Shown here: piece by piece, positions 33,895 to 42,753 of the stretch
How positions within the stretch are numbered: the stretch's first letter is position 1
Layout of the letters: each line of letters begins with the position of its first letter
DNA from: Variovorax sp. Root318D1
GTDB lineage: Bacteria; Pseudomonadota; Gammaproteobacteria; Burkholderiales; Burkholderiaceae_C
DNA: 53,394 nucleotides
Direction: 5' to 3'
NCBI RefSeq assembly: GCF_001424835.1
Contig: NZ_LMCQ01000005.1
Span: 127,724 to 181,117, forward strand
Made by a program: the position numbers and the translations under genes
Notes under the pieces: model-generated
What the model was told of the DNA's origin: nothing
Databases searched by the model: none
The model's input: the letters and a program-made list of their open reading frames with translations, nothing else

Positions 33895-34668
33895 ATGACC
33901 GACGTCGTCCTCCAGCTGCTCAACGTCGAAAGCGCCTACGGCCCCATCAAGGCCATTCGCGGCGTGAGCCTGAAAGTCAGGCAGGGCGAGATCGTGACAG
34001 TCCTGGGTTCGAACGGTGCAGGAAAAACGACCATTCTGAAGACGATCTCCGGAATCATCGACCCGAGAAAAGGCAGCATCGAATTCAAGGGGCACGACAT
34101 CACGGCCAAGGACCCGGCCTACATCGTCCAGCAGGGCCTGAGCCACGTGCCCGAAGGCCGTGAAGTGTTTCCCTTGCTCTCGGTGAGGGAAAACCTGCTC
34201 ATGGGCGCTTACACCCGCAAGGACCGCGACGGCGTGGCGCGGGACATGGAGAGCGTCTACACCTACTTTCCCATTTTGCGCGAGCGTGCCACGCAGGACG
34301 CCGGCCTGCTCTCGGGCGGCCAGCAGCAGATGCTCGCGATTTCGCGCGCCATCATGGCCGCGCCGCATCTCATCCTGCTCGACGAGCCCAGCCTCGGCCT
34401 CAGCCCCAAGCTGACGAAAGAGATTTTCGAGATCGTCGTGCGCATCAACCGCGAGCGCGGCACCACCATCCTCCTGGTCGAGCAGAACGCCAACATGGCG
34501 CTCAACGCTTCCGACCACGGCTACGTGCTCGAGAACGGCCGCATCGTCATGGAAGACACCTGCGAACGCCTGCGCGAGAAGGAAGACATCAAGGAGTTCT
34601 ACCTCGGCGTCAAGGATGACGGCGTGCGCGGCGAGCGGCGCTGGAAAAAGAAGAAGACGTGGAGATGA
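33895..34668 (+). CDS. livF: branched-chain amino acid-type ABC transporter ATPase (LivF)
   Basis: 257 residues. Walker A GSNGAGKTT is near residue 40, with the LivF-specific GLSHVPEGREVFPLLSVREN, signature LLSGGQQQMLAISRAIM, Walker B LILLDEPSLGLSP and the H-loop region LLVEQNANMAL (the switch position is Gln-Asn, as usual in LivF). The C-terminus is basic (GERRWKKKKTWR). It is 4 bp from the acyl-CoA ligase start, so the two are co-transcribed. Confidence 0.92.
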   Translation: MTDVVLQLLNVESAYGPIKAIRGVSLKVRQGEIVTVLGSNGAGKTTILKTISGIIDPRKGSIEFKGHDITAKDPAYIVQQGLSHVPEGREVFPLLSVRENLLMGAYTRKDRDGVARDMESVYTYFPILRERATQDAGLLSGGQQQMLAISRAIMAAPHLILLDEPSLGLSPKLTKEIFEIVVRINRERGTTILLVEQNANMALNASDHGYVLENGRIVMEDTCERLREKEDIKEFYLGVKDDGVRGERRWKKKKTWR

Positions 34669-34672
34669 CCGC

Positions 34673-36556
34673 ATGACCACCCCCGTCGCCTTGCGCCCGC
34701 CCGCCGGCCTGTGGGACTTGGCGCACCTGCAGCCCACGCCAGGCGTCGTCGTGCCCGGCGACACCATTCCCGCCGTGTTCTGGAAGGCCGTGGAACTGCG
34801 CGCCGACAAGGTCTGGATGCGGCAGAAGGAGTTCGGCATCTGGCGCAGCTGGACCTGGCGCCAAACCGCCGAGGCCGTGCGCGAGATTGCGGGTGGCCTG
34901 CTGGCGCTCGGCTTCGGGACGGGCGAATGCGCCTCGATCCTGGCCAACACCGTCATCGAATGGGTGCTGTGCGACGTCGCCGTGCTCAGCTGCGGCGGCG
35001 TGTCGAACGGCATCTACCCGACCGATGCCGCGTCACAGGTGCACTACCTTTGCGAAGACTCGCGCACCACCGTGCTCTTCGTCGAGGACGACGAGCAGCT
35101 CGACAAGGCGCTCGAAGTGCGCGCGCAACTGCCACTGCTGCGCAAGGTCGTCGTGTTCGACATGGAGGGCTTGCGCGAGCTCGACGATCCCGGCGTCATG
35201 AGCCTGGACGCACTGCGTGCGCTCGGCCGCGCCCATCTGCAGGACCACCCGCAGGCGCTGGAGCAGCGCATTGCCGGCTGCCGGCCCGAGGACCTTGCCA
35301 TCCTCGTCTACACCTCGGGCACCACCGGCAAGCCCAAGGGCGCGATGCACAGCCACCGCGGGCTGGTGTACACCATGCGCGGCTACAACTCCTTGCTGTC
35401 GCAGGGCGAGGGCGACGAGCGCATGTGCTTCCTGCCGCTGTGCCACATCGCCGAGCGCATGGGCGGCGAATACTTCGCGATGTACACCGGCTCGATCCTC
35501 AACTTCGTCGAGAACCCCGAGACGGTGCCCGAGAACGTGCGCGAGATTTCGCCCACAGTGTTCACCGCCGTGCCGCGCGTGTGGGAAAAGTTCTATTCCG
35601 GCGTGATGATCGCGCTGAAAGAGGCGAGCCGGCTGCAGCAGGCCGCCTACGGCTGGAGCATCGGCGTGGGCCGGCAGATTGCCGAACGCGTGCTCCAGGG
35701 CCAGCCGGTGGGTGCGGGGCTGCGTTTCAAGTTTCGCTTGGCCCGCTGGCTGGCGCTGGACAACGTGCGCAAGCTCATCGGGATCCACCGTGCGCGGTTT
35801 CTCGTGACCGGCGCGGCGCCCATCTCGCCCGAACTGGTGCGCTGGTACCTGGCGCTGGGCGTGCCGATGCTGGAGGTTTGGGGCATGACCGAATCGTGTG
35901 GCGCTTCCACGGGCGTTCCGCCGTCGCGCATCATGCCGGGCTCCATTGGCCCGGCCACCAGCTACAACGAGGTGCGCCTCGATCCGCAGACCGGCGAAAT
36001 CCTGGTGCGCGGCCCCAATGTCTTCATGGGGTACCTCAACCTGCCGGAGAAGACCGCAGAGACCATCGACGCCGATGGCTGGCTGCACACCGGCGACGTG
36101 GGGACGGTCGACGCGGGAGGGTATTTCCGCATCACCGACCGCATGAAGGACATCATCATCACGGCAGGTGGAAAGAACATCACGCCGAGCGAGCTGGAGA
36201 ACGAGCTCAAGTTCAGCCCCTACATCACCGATGCGGTGGTGATCGGCGACAAGAGGCCCTACCTGACGGTGATCGTCATGATCGACCAGGAGAACGTCGA
36301 AAAATTTGCGCAGGACCACGATGTGCCTTTCAGCAACTACGAAAGCCTCACGCGCGCGCAAGAGGTGCTGGACCTGATCCAGGGCGAGATCGACCGCGTC
36401 AATGCCAAGTTTGCGCGGGTCGAGCAGATCAAGAAATTCTTCTTGCTCGAAACGCAGTTGAGTGCCGAGGACGAAGAGCTCACGCCGACGATGAAGCTCA
36501 AGCGCAAATTGGTGCAGACCAAGTATGCCGAGCGCATCGAGGCGATGTACCGCTGA
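34673..36556 (+). CDS. AMP-dependent acyl-CoA synthetase (long-chain/aryl acid type)
   Basis: The start at 34673 follows livF by 4 bp; 627 residues. The AMP-binding P-loop is LVYTSGTTGKPKGAM. Other motifs: EVWGMTESCGAST, the adenylate-binding DGWLHTGDVGTVDAGGYFRI, and the hinge DRMKDIIITAGGKNITPSEL with the catalytic Lys in the tail (TPTMKLKRKLV). The full-length FAA1-like architecture is intact. It would convert an imported carboxylic acid to its CoA thioester in the cytoplasm. Occurrence inside a liv-type ABC operon is repeated in Burkholderiales and argues that the transported ligand is an acid rather than an amino acid (inference). Confidence 0.92.
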   Translation: MTTPVALRPPAGLWDLAHLQPTPGVVVPGDTIPAVFWKAVELRADKVWMRQKEFGIWRSWTWRQTAEAVREIAGGLLALGFGTGECASILANTVIEWVLCDVAVLSCGGVSNGIYPTDAASQVHYLCEDSRTTVLFVEDDEQLDKALEVRAQLPLLRKVVVFDMEGLRELDDPGVMSLDALRALGRAHLQDHPQALEQRIAGCRPEDLAILVYTSGTTGKPKGAMHSHRGLVYTMRGYNSLLSQGEGDERMCFLPLCHIAERMGGEYFAMYTGSILNFVENPETVPENVREISPTVFTAVPRVWEKFYSGVMIALKEASRLQQAAYGWSIGVGRQIAERVLQGQPVGAGLRFKFRLARWLALDNVRKLIGIHRARFLVTGAAPISPELVRWYLALGVPMLEVWGMTESCGASTGVPPSRIMPGSIGPATSYNEVRLDPQTGEILVRGPNVFMGYLNLPEKTAETIDADGWLHTGDVGTVDAGGYFRITDRMKDIIITAGGKNITPSELENELKFSPYITDAVVIGDKRPYLTVIVMIDQENVEKFAQDHDVPFSNYESLTRAQEVLDLIQGEIDRVNAKFARVEQIKKFFLLETQLSAEDEELTPTMKLKRKLVQTKYAERIEAMYR

Positions 36557-36601
36557 CCGGCATCGCCGAATCGTTTTTTGTCAACCCGAGGAGACAACGC
36601 C

Positions 36602-37768
36602 ATGATGAAGCTCAAGACACTGACGACTCTGGCCGTGCTGGGCCTGATCGCGACGTTCGCGTCCGCGCAGCAACAGGGCGTGAGCAAGGACGAGATCCGC
36701 ATCGGCACGATCCAGGACCTCTCGGGCCCGCTCGCGGGCTTCGGCAAGCAGGCGCGCAACGGCATGCAGCTGCGCGTGGACGAACTCAACGAGCAGGGCA
36801 ACATCCACGGCCGCAAGCTCAAGCTCTTCGTCGAAGACTCGGGCTACGACCCGAAGAAGGCCGTGCTCGCGGCGCAGAAGCTGGTCAACCAGGAAAAGAT
36901 CTTCATCATGGCCGGCCACATCGGCACGGCGCAGAACATGGCGGCCATGCCGGTTCAGTTCGAGAAGAACATCGTCAACTTCATGCCGATTACCGCCGCG
37001 CGCGAAATGTACGAGCCGCTGCACCGGCTCAAGTATTCGTTCGCTGCTACCTACTACGACCAGATCCGCCTGGCCCTGCCCAAGATGATCAAGGAGAAGG
37101 GTGCAAAAAAGGTCTGCACCATCTACCAGGACGACGAGTTCGGGCTCGAGGTGCAGCGAGGTGCCGAGGCCGGTCTCAAGACAGCTGGATTGGAACTGGC
37201 CGAGAAAACGTCGTTCAAGCGCGGCGCCACCGATTTCAGCTCGCAGGTCGCAAAGATGAAGGCCGCCAACTGCGACCTCGTGGTGCTCGGCACCATCATC
37301 CGCGAGACCATCGGCACCGTGGGCGAGGCGCGCAAGACGGGCTTCAACCCGACCTTCCTGGGCTCGAGCGCCTCCTATACCGACCTGATCCACAAGCTCG
37401 GCGGCAAGGCGATGGACGGCATCTACGCCACCATGACGGTGCAGAATCCCTACACCGACGAACAGTCGCAGCCGCTGCGCTTCTGGGCGAACAAGTACAA
37501 GACCAAGTTCAACGAAGACCCGACGGTGTTCTCGGTCTATGGTTACATCATCATCGACTCGTTCATCAAGGCGGCGCAGAAGGCCGGCCCCAACCTGACG
37601 ACCGACAGCTTCATCAAGGCGATGGACACCATGACCTTCGAGCCCGACATGTTCGGCAGCGCCAAGAGCACCTACACCGCCACCAAGCGCCTGGGCAACG
37701 ACCAATCCCGTTTGTCCCAGATCAAGGACGGGAAATGGGTCGTCGTGTCTGACTATGTGACACCGTAG
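36602..37768 (+). CDS. ABC transporter substrate-binding protein (LivK-like)
   Basis: The start at 36602 (MMKLKTL) is preceded by GAGGAGACAACGCC; 388 residues with a signal peptide ending at FASAQQQ. The type I periplasmic fold is plain: EIRIGTIQDLSGPLAGFGKQ, LFVEDSGYDPKKAVLAAQKL, KKVCTIYQDDEFGLEVQRG. It feeds LivHMGF. It comes last in the run, downstream of the ligase. The binding pocket cannot be read for specificity by eye; the family also includes aromatic acid receptors. Confidence 0.92.
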   Translation: MMKLKTLTTLAVLGLIATFASAQQQGVSKDEIRIGTIQDLSGPLAGFGKQARNGMQLRVDELNEQGNIHGRKLKLFVEDSGYDPKKAVLAAQKLVNQEKIFIMAGHIGTAQNMAAMPVQFEKNIVNFMPITAAREMYEPLHRLKYSFAATYYDQIRLALPKMIKEKGAKKVCTIYQDDEFGLEVQRGAEAGLKTAGLELAEKTSFKRGATDFSSQVAKMKAANCDLVVLGTIIRETIGTVGEARKTGFNPTFLGSSASYTDLIHKLGGKAMDGIYATMTVQNPYTDEQSQPLRFWANKYKTKFNEDPTVFSVYGYIIIDSFIKAAQKAGPNLTTDSFIKAMDTMTFEPDMFGSAKSTYTATKRLGNDQSRLSQIKDGKWVVVSDYVTP

Positions 37769-37821
37769 TCACAGGCTGAGGCGGGTTTATATTTGCGGCC
37801 AACTCCCGTGACGAGCCCGCA

Positions 37822-38283
37822 ATGTCCCAGTATTGGTTGATGAAATCCGAGCCCGACGAGGTCTCGATCGACGACGCGCTTGCCGCGCCCGGCGCCACGG
37901 TGGCGTGGACCGGCGTGCGCAACTACCAGGCACGCAACTTCATGCGCGATGGCATGAAGGTCGGGGACGGCGTGCTCTTCTATCACTCGAGCTGCCCCGA
38001 GCCGGGCATCGCGGGCATTGCGCGCGTGGCTTCGGGCATCAAGCCCGATCCGACGCAGTTCGATCCCAAGTCGCCGTACTACGACCCAGCATCGAAGAAG
38101 GACGATCCGCGCTGGCTGCTGGTCGACGTGCAGGCTGTTCGCAAGACCCGGCTGCTGGCCTTGCCCGAGCTGCGCGCCAGGCCCGAGCTGGCCGACCTGG
38201 TCGTGCTGCGCAAGGGCAACCGGCTGTCGATCACGCCGGTCGAGCCCGCGCACTGGCGGATCATCGAGAAGATGCTGACCTGA
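37822..38283 (+). CDS. EVE domain-containing protein
   Basis: A 153-residue protein matching the EVE/thymocyte nuclear protein 1 family from its first residues: MSQYWLMKSEPDEVSIDDAL, VAWTGVRNYQARNFMRDGMK, GDGVLFYHSSCPEPGIAGIA. The domain has a PUA-like fold and is thought to bind modified bases; it is not linked here to a restriction or defence cluster. The neighbours are a binding-protein gene and marC, so the role is uncertain. Confidence 0.9.
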   Translation: MSQYWLMKSEPDEVSIDDALAAPGATVAWTGVRNYQARNFMRDGMKVGDGVLFYHSSCPEPGIAGIARVASGIKPDPTQFDPKSPYYDPASKKDDPRWLLVDVQAVRKTRLLALPELRARPELADLVVLRKGNRLSITPVEPAHWRIIEKMLT

Positions 38284-38290
38284 AGCGGCC

Positions 38291-38944
38291 CTAGCCCACG
38301 CGCTGCAGTATCGGGAACAGCTTGCCGAGGCCGTCGGCCATGACCTCGACCGCGAGCGCCGCGAGGATCAGGCCCATGAGCCGCGTCATGATGTTGATGC
38401 CGGTCTTGCCGAGCACGCGCGCAATCGGCTGCGCGAGCGAAAAGGCCAGCGCGGTGGCCAGCGCCACCACCACGCCGTAGCCCACCAGCAGCCCGAGCTC
38501 CCACAGGTGCTGCGTCTTGTCGGCGTAGATCACCACGGTCGATATGGTGGCCGGCCCGGTGAGCAGCGGAATGGTGAGCGGCACCACCGCGATGGACGCG
38601 CCCATGGAGGCCTTGACCTCGGTGGCGCGCAGCTCCTCGACGTTGGTCTTGCTCTCGGCCGGCTTCGCATTGAGCATGGACAGCGAACTCATGAGCAGCA
38701 GCAGGCCGCCGCCCACTTGGAAGCTGGCAATCGAGATGCCGAAGAACGCCAGCAGCTGCAGCCCGATGAGCGCGCTGACCGCAATCACCACGAAGGCGCT
38801 GAAGGCCGACATGCGCACCGTGTGCCGGCGCTGCGCATCCGAATACCCCTGCGTGTAGTGGATGAAGAAAGGCACGATGGCCAGCGGGTTGACGATGGCC
38901 ACCAGCGTGACCAGCGGCTTGATCAGGTCCATCGAGGTACTCAC
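38291..38944 (-). CDS. MarC family inner-membrane protein
   Basis: A 217-residue, six-segment membrane protein of the MarC/UPF0056 family: TLVAIVNPLAIVPFFIHYTQ near the N-terminus and GINIMTRLMGLILAALAVEV near the C-terminus. GTG 38944 is used as start, with GGGAGG three bases before it, a tight spacing; ATG 38932 is the alternative (213 residues). The gene begins right after the SDR stop (38945), so the pair is one unit. The function of the family is not settled. Confidence 0.85.
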   Translation of the reverse strand: MSTSMDLIKPLVTLVAIVNPLAIVPFFIHYTQGYSDAQRRHTVRMSAFSAFVVIAVSALIGLQLLAFFGISIASFQVGGGLLLLMSSLSMLNAKPAESKTNVEELRATEVKASMGASIAVVPLTIPLLTGPATISTVVIYADKTQHLWELGLLVGYGVVVALATALAFSLAQPIARVLGKTGINIMTRLMGLILAALAVEVMADGLGKLFPILQRVG

Positions 38945-39691
38945 TTACCTCCCCCCGGTCACGTCGAGCAGGGCCATGGTGGTGTAGCTGGCCTCTTCGG
39001 ACAGCAGCCACAGGATGGCGCCCGCAATTTCTTCCGCGCTGCCGGTGCGCTGCATCGGCACGGTGGGCGCCAGCTCGAAGGCGCGGTCGGGCATGCCGCC
39101 CGAAGCGTGGATTTCGGTGTCGATCAGCCCCGGGCGCACCGCGTTGACGCGGATGCCCTCGGCGCCGACCTCCTTGGCCAGGCCGATGGTGAAGGTGTCG
39201 ATGGCGCCCTTGCTGGCCGCATAGTCGACGTACTGGCCGGGCGAGCCCAACCGCGCCGCGGCGCTGGAGACATTGACGATGGCGCCGCCCGCGCCGCCGT
39301 ACCGGGTGCTCATGCGCCGGACGGCTTCGCGCGCGCAGATGAAGCTGCCGATCACGTTGGTGCGGAACATGCGCTCCAGGCGCAGCGCAGTCATTTCATC
39401 GACGCGGGCCTGCACGTCGACAACGCCGGCGCAATTGACCAGTGCCGTGAGGCGGCCGAGCCTGGCATCGACCTTCTGGAACATGGCGGTCACCTGCGCC
39501 TCGTCGCCTACGTCGGCCTGCACGGCCACCGCTGTGCCGCCGCCAGCGCGGATGGTGCGCACCACCTCGTCCGCGGCAAGCGAGTTGCTCGCGTAGTTGA
39601 CGGCCACCGCGTAGCCGCGCTTTGCCGCCAGCAAGGCGGTGGCAGCGCCGATGCCGCGGCCGCCACCCGTGATCAAGAGTACCTGGTCCAA
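38945..39691 (-). CDS. SDR family NAD(P)-dependent oxidoreductase
   Basis: The start is a TTG at 39691, chosen because AGGAGG lies 6 nt upstream and homology begins at the next residues (DQVLLITGGGRGIGAATALL); no ATG fits. 248 residues. The cofactor motif TGGGRGIG is at about 8-15, NVSSAAARLG carries the catalytic Ser, and YVDYAASKGAIDTFTIGLAK has the YxxxK pair. The end, TMALLDVTGGR, is the classical SDR C-terminus. The substrate is unknown. Divergent from the HCCA isomerase-like gene. Confidence 0.9.
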   Translation of the reverse strand: MDQVLLITGGGRGIGAATALLAAKRGYAVAVNYASNSLAADEVVRTIRAGGGTAVAVQADVGDEAQVTAMFQKVDARLGRLTALVNCAGVVDVQARVDEMTALRLERMFRTNVIGSFICAREAVRRMSTRYGGAGGAIVNVSSAAARLGSPGQYVDYAASKGAIDTFTIGLAKEVGAEGIRVNAVRPGLIDTEIHASGGMPDRAFELAPTVPMQRTGSAEEIAGAILWLLSEEASYTTMALLDVTGGR

Positions 39692-39763
39692 ATCCGACCT
39701 CCTGCACAAAAACTGCGTGTCAGTTAAAACCGTTCGCTGGATTACATCATCGAGGGCGAGCGC

Positions 39764-40369
39764 ATGAGCCATACGATCGACTATTACTTTGCGCCACAGA
39801 GCCCGTGGACGTATCTGGGGCATGCCCGGTTTGACGCCATCGCGGCTGCAGCGGGTGCCACGGTGCGCGTGCGGCCCGTGGACCTGGGCAGTGTCTATCC
39901 GATCTCGGGCGGGCTGCCCCTCGGCAAGCGGGCACCGCAGCGCCAAGCCTACCGGCTGTTGGAACTGGCCCGTTTTTCGCGCCACCTCGATTTGCCGCTG
40001 AACCTCAAGCCCAAATTCTTTCCGGTGTCGGGCGACGATGCGGCGCGGCTGATCATCGCAGTCGATCTGCACGACGGCACCGATGTGGCCATGCGCGTGT
40101 GCAGCGCGATATTTGCCGCCGTGTGGGTGCAGGAGCGGAACATCGGCGATCCCAAGGTGCTCGAATCGCTGGTCGCGGAATGCGGCCTGCCGGCCAAGCG
40201 CACGGAGCAGTCGCTGAGCCAAGCCGTGCAGGAGCGTTACGAGGCTTACACCCAGGAAGCGATCGACATCCAGGTGTTCGGTGCGCCAAGCTATGTCATC
40301 GACGGCGAGATATTCTGGGGCCAGGACCGGCTTGATTTCGTCGAGCGCGCGCTGCAGCAAAAGCGCTAG
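39764..40369 (+). CDS. 2-hydroxychromene-2-carboxylate isomerase/DsbA family protein
   Basis: 201 residues of the HCCA isomerase group, a kappa-GST-like thioredoxin fold. The N-terminal SPWTYLGH block holds the Ser that contacts glutathione in NahD-type isomerases. The cis-Pro loop is FGAPSYVIDGEIFWGQDRLD. No CxxC is present, so it is not a disulfide oxidoreductase. Known members isomerise intermediates of naphthalene degradation, but many genomic copies have no such pathway nearby; here a dienelactone hydrolase follows by 44 bp. Confidence 0.86.
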   Translation: MSHTIDYYFAPQSPWTYLGHARFDAIAAAAGATVRVRPVDLGSVYPISGGLPLGKRAPQRQAYRLLELARFSRHLDLPLNLKPKFFPVSGDDAARLIIAVDLHDGTDVAMRVCSAIFAAVWVQERNIGDPKVLESLVAECGLPAKRTEQSLSQAVQERYEAYTQEAIDIQVFGAPSYVIDGEIFWGQDRLDFVERALQQKR

Positions 40370-40413
40370 CGGCAACCCTTTCATTCGATTCAACTCATTC
40401 GCTATCAAGGAGC

Positions 40414-41106
40414 ATGACAACCATGGGTCAATTCATCGATCTCACCGCCAAGGACGGCTTTGTCTTTCCGGCCTACGTGGCCGAACCTGCCGGCAAGCCG
40501 CGGGGTGCCGTGGTGGTGGTGCCGGAAATCTTCGGCGTCAACTCGCACATCCGATCGGTGGCCGACGGCTATGCCGCAGACGGCTACCTGGCCGTTTCGC
40601 CCTCGACCTTTCATCGCGTGAAGCCCGGCGTCGAGCTCGGCTACAGCGACGATGACATGAAGGCCGGCTTCGCCCTGAAGACGGCCGTGGAGGCGCTGCC
40701 CGCTCCCGGCGTGCTGCAGGACGTCGAGGCTGCCGTGGCCTATGCGGCCAAAGCCGGCAAGGTGGGCATCGTGGGTTATTGCTGGGGTGGCCTGCTGGTC
40801 TGGCGCGCCGCGAGCCTGGTTCCGGGCATTGCCGCCGCGGCGCCCTATTACGGCGGCGGAATGACGACGCCGGAAGAAACCGCGCGCCAGCCCAAGGTGC
40901 CGGTGCTGGCGCATTTCGGCAATCAGGACCACTGGATTCCGCTGGACACCATCGAAGCCTTCAAGAAGGCGCATCCCGAGGTTCAGGTGCATGTCTACGA
41001 GTCGGGCCATGGCTTCAATTGCGACCAGCGCGGTTCGTACAACGCCGAGGCCGCCAAGCTCGCGCGGACGCGCACGCTGGAGTTTTTTGCCAAGCACGTC
41101 GGCTGA
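40414..41106 (+). CDS. dienelactone hydrolase family protein
   Basis: 230 residues with the family's Cys nucleophile in GYCWGG (Cys123), the Glu that activates it in VVPEIFG, and Asp172 (GNQDHW) and His199 (ESGHGF) completing the triad. A strong AAGGAG precedes the start. Classical members open carboxymethylenebutenolide in chloroaromatic degradation; related proteins are general esterases. It is probably co-transcribed with the isomerase-like gene and is ended by the hairpin at 41126. Confidence 0.93.
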   Translation: MTTMGQFIDLTAKDGFVFPAYVAEPAGKPRGAVVVVPEIFGVNSHIRSVADGYAADGYLAVSPSTFHRVKPGVELGYSDDDMKAGFALKTAVEALPAPGVLQDVEAAVAYAAKAGKVGIVGYCWGGLLVWRAASLVPGIAAAAPYYGGGMTTPEETARQPKVPVLAHFGNQDHWIPLDTIEAFKKAHPEVQVHVYESGHGFNCDQRGSYNAEAAKLARTRTLEFFAKHVG

Positions 41107-41125
41107 ACGAGCCTGCGCCAAGCGG

Positions 41126-41150
41126 AGCCCGGCCCGTGCCGGGCTTTTCT
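41126..41150 (+). terminator. rho-independent terminator after the dienelactone hydrolase gene
   Basis: AGCCCGGC (41126-41133) and GCCGGGCT (41138-41145) form an 8-bp stem with a 4-nt loop followed by TTTCT. It also lies just before the convergent LysR stop. Confidence 0.8.
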
Positions 41151-42054
41151 ATTTCTTCTGGGAGCCCGGCCCTTTGCCGACGCGGGTCTGGAGAAAGTCG
41201 AGCAGCGCACGCAGCGCGGCGCTGTTGTGGCGCCGCTGCAGGTAGGCGGCCGACAACCACATGTCCTTGCGCGCATAGCCCTGCAGCACCGGCACCAGTT
41301 CGCCATCGTCGATGTGCGACTGCACGAGGATCGAGGGCAGGTAGATCACGCCGAAGCCGCGCATCGCGACCCGGATCAGCGGCGCGCCCTCGGTGCAGTC
41401 CATGCGGCTCTTGACCGGCACGTCCAGCGGCTGGCCGCCATCGTCGAAGCGCCAGACCGGCTGGGCGCCCAGCAGCGAATGCGTGAGCGCCTCGTGGCCG
41501 GCGAGGTCGCGCGGATGCTCGGGCTTGCCGTGCTTCTTCCAGTAGACCGGCGATGCGCAGACCACCATCTCCATCAACATCAGCTTGCGCACGATCAGGT
41601 TGGCGTCGGCCACCGGGCCGCTGCGGATGTCGACGTCGATGCCTTCTTCGGCCAGATCGACTGCGCGGTTGGTCAGCTGCAGGCTGATGCTCACATCGGG
41701 GTAGTAGCGCATGAAGTCGGCCAAAAGGCCCGGAAATTCGCCGTTCCCCATGCCGTGCGGTGCCGAGATCCGCAGGCGCCCGCCGGGCTGCCTGGCGCGC
41801 TCCTGCAACTCGGCCTGCGTGAGTTCGACCATCTCGAGAACCGGCGTGCTGCGTTCGAGCAGCAATTGGCCGGCGTCGGTCAGGCTCACCGAACGCGTGG
41901 AGCGGTTGAGCAGGCGCACGCCAAAGCGCGTTTCAAGTTCCGCCACATATTTGCTGACGGTGGCTTTCGACATGTCCAGTTTCTTGGCCGCATTCGAAAA
42001 GCTGCCCTGCGAAGCAACCTCCCGGAAGGTTCTGATCAGATCGAGACTGTCCAT
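41149..42054 (-). CDS. LysR family transcriptional regulator
   Basis: The start at 42054 (MDSLDLIRTF) gives 301 residues; the upstream frame extension lacks homology. The winged HTH is at 1-60 (REVASQGSFSNAAKKLDMSK, ETRFGVRLLNRSTRSVSLT). The effector domain resembles the CrgA/DsdC-like group (RLRISAPHGMGNGEFPGLLA). It is divergent from the small secreted protein gene at 42302, across a gap with two GTTTC/GAAAC dyads, and convergent with the dienelactone hydrolase gene; either may be a target. Confidence 0.9.
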   Translation of the reverse strand: MDSLDLIRTFREVASQGSFSNAAKKLDMSKATVSKYVAELETRFGVRLLNRSTRSVSLTDAGQLLLERSTPVLEMVELTQAELQERARQPGGRLRISAPHGMGNGEFPGLLADFMRYYPDVSISLQLTNRAVDLAEEGIDVDIRSGPVADANLIVRKLMLMEMVVCASPVYWKKHGKPEHPRDLAGHEALTHSLLGAQPVWRFDDGGQPLDVPVKSRMDCTEGAPLIRVAMRGFGVIYLPSILVQSHIDDGELVPVLQGYARKDMWLSAAYLQRRHNSAALRALLDFLQTRVGKGPGSQKK

Positions 42055-42169
42055 GTCAAAGTGCCCATTGTTTCCGCTCCGGGAGCGGCATGCCCGGATT
42101 TTCCGGGAAGCCCCAAGTTTGCAGGGCATCCGGACACCCTCGACGGGTGCCTGCCTTCGGGCTGTCATT

Positions 42170-42234
42170 GTTTCAATAGAGGAAACACGGTGTCTCTGTT
42201 CCACGTGTTTTGCAGCGCGGTTTCAGTTGGAAAC
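42170..42234. promoter_or_regulatory. two GTTTC-N-GAAAC dyads in the LysR/secreted-protein gap
   Basis: GTTTC-N7-GAAAC at 42170-42186 and GTTTC-N5-GAAAC at 42220-42234 lie with centres about 49 bp apart, 70-130 bp upstream of the gene at 42302. Paired sites at near-integral helical turns are typical of cooperative regulators. The unequal spacers weaken the case. Confidence 0.35.
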
Positions 42235-42301
42235 TCGCCGCACAGGTGAGCGAACGAGCGAGCCTGGTGGACGAACCATCCAACGAACACAAGGAATTGA
42301 A

Positions 42302-42670
42302 ATGAAGACCTCGCACATCCTCGCTGCCGCCGCCCTGACCCTGTTGGCCGCTACCGGCGCCCAAGCTGAAAGCTACGACGGCGTGAACACCGCCGTCTCG
42401 ACCAAGAGCCGTGACGAAGTGAACGCCGAAGCCGTGCGCACCGCAGCGGCTCCGAACCAAAACGTGACCCGCGGTTCGCGCGGCCCGGAAACGGTCGCCG
42501 TGTCGAAGGAGCGTTCGCTCGTCGAAGCCGAAGCGGTCCGTACCGCCTACGCTCCCGACCAGAATGTGAGCTCGGGTTCGCGCGTCAACAGCAAGGTCGT
42601 CTCGACGATGGCCCACCCGATGGACGCACGCGTCCAAGCCCAACAAGGCTCGGGCGCCGTCGCCAAGTAA
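42302..42670 (+). CDS. small secreted DUF4148-like protein with an internal duplication
   Basis: The start at 42302 is preceded by AAGGAATTGA; 122 residues with a signal peptide ending near ATGAQA. The mature chain holds two similar units, one around EVNAEAVRTAAAPNQNVTRG (residues 39-60) and one around LVEAEAVRTAYAPDQNVSSG (residues 74-95), and the end is Gln/Ala-rich. The SRxEVxAEA pattern is that of DUF4148, a family abundant in Burkholderiales and of unknown function. A strong terminator follows, suggesting an abundant single transcript. Confidence 0.85.
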   Translation: MKTSHILAAAALTLLAATGAQAESYDGVNTAVSTKSRDEVNAEAVRTAAAPNQNVTRGSRGPETVAVSKERSLVEAEAVRTAYAPDQNVSSGSRVNSKVVSTMAHPMDARVQAQQGSGAVAK

Positions 42671-42685
42671 GCCGGTCGAAAAAGC

Positions 42686-42741
42686 TGGCCCTCCGCCAGG
42701 GCCACTTTAAAAAAGAAGCCACGCGAAAGCGTGGCTTTTTT
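42686..42741. terminator. double hairpin, bidirectional terminator
   Basis: TGGCCCT/AGGGCCA (42686-42704) is followed by AAGCCACGC-GAAA-GCGTGGCTT (42716-42737) and four further Ts. A-rich sequence on the left makes the second hairpin work on the minus strand too, for the CorA-type gene ending at 42754. Confidence 0.85.
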
Positions 42742-42753
42742 GTTGGGCAGGCG

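Noticed and set aside
34711..37752. 1013-residue plus-strand open frame
   Set aside because: It runs out of frame through both the ligase and binding-protein genes with Arg/His-rich composition typical of GC-rich shadow frames.
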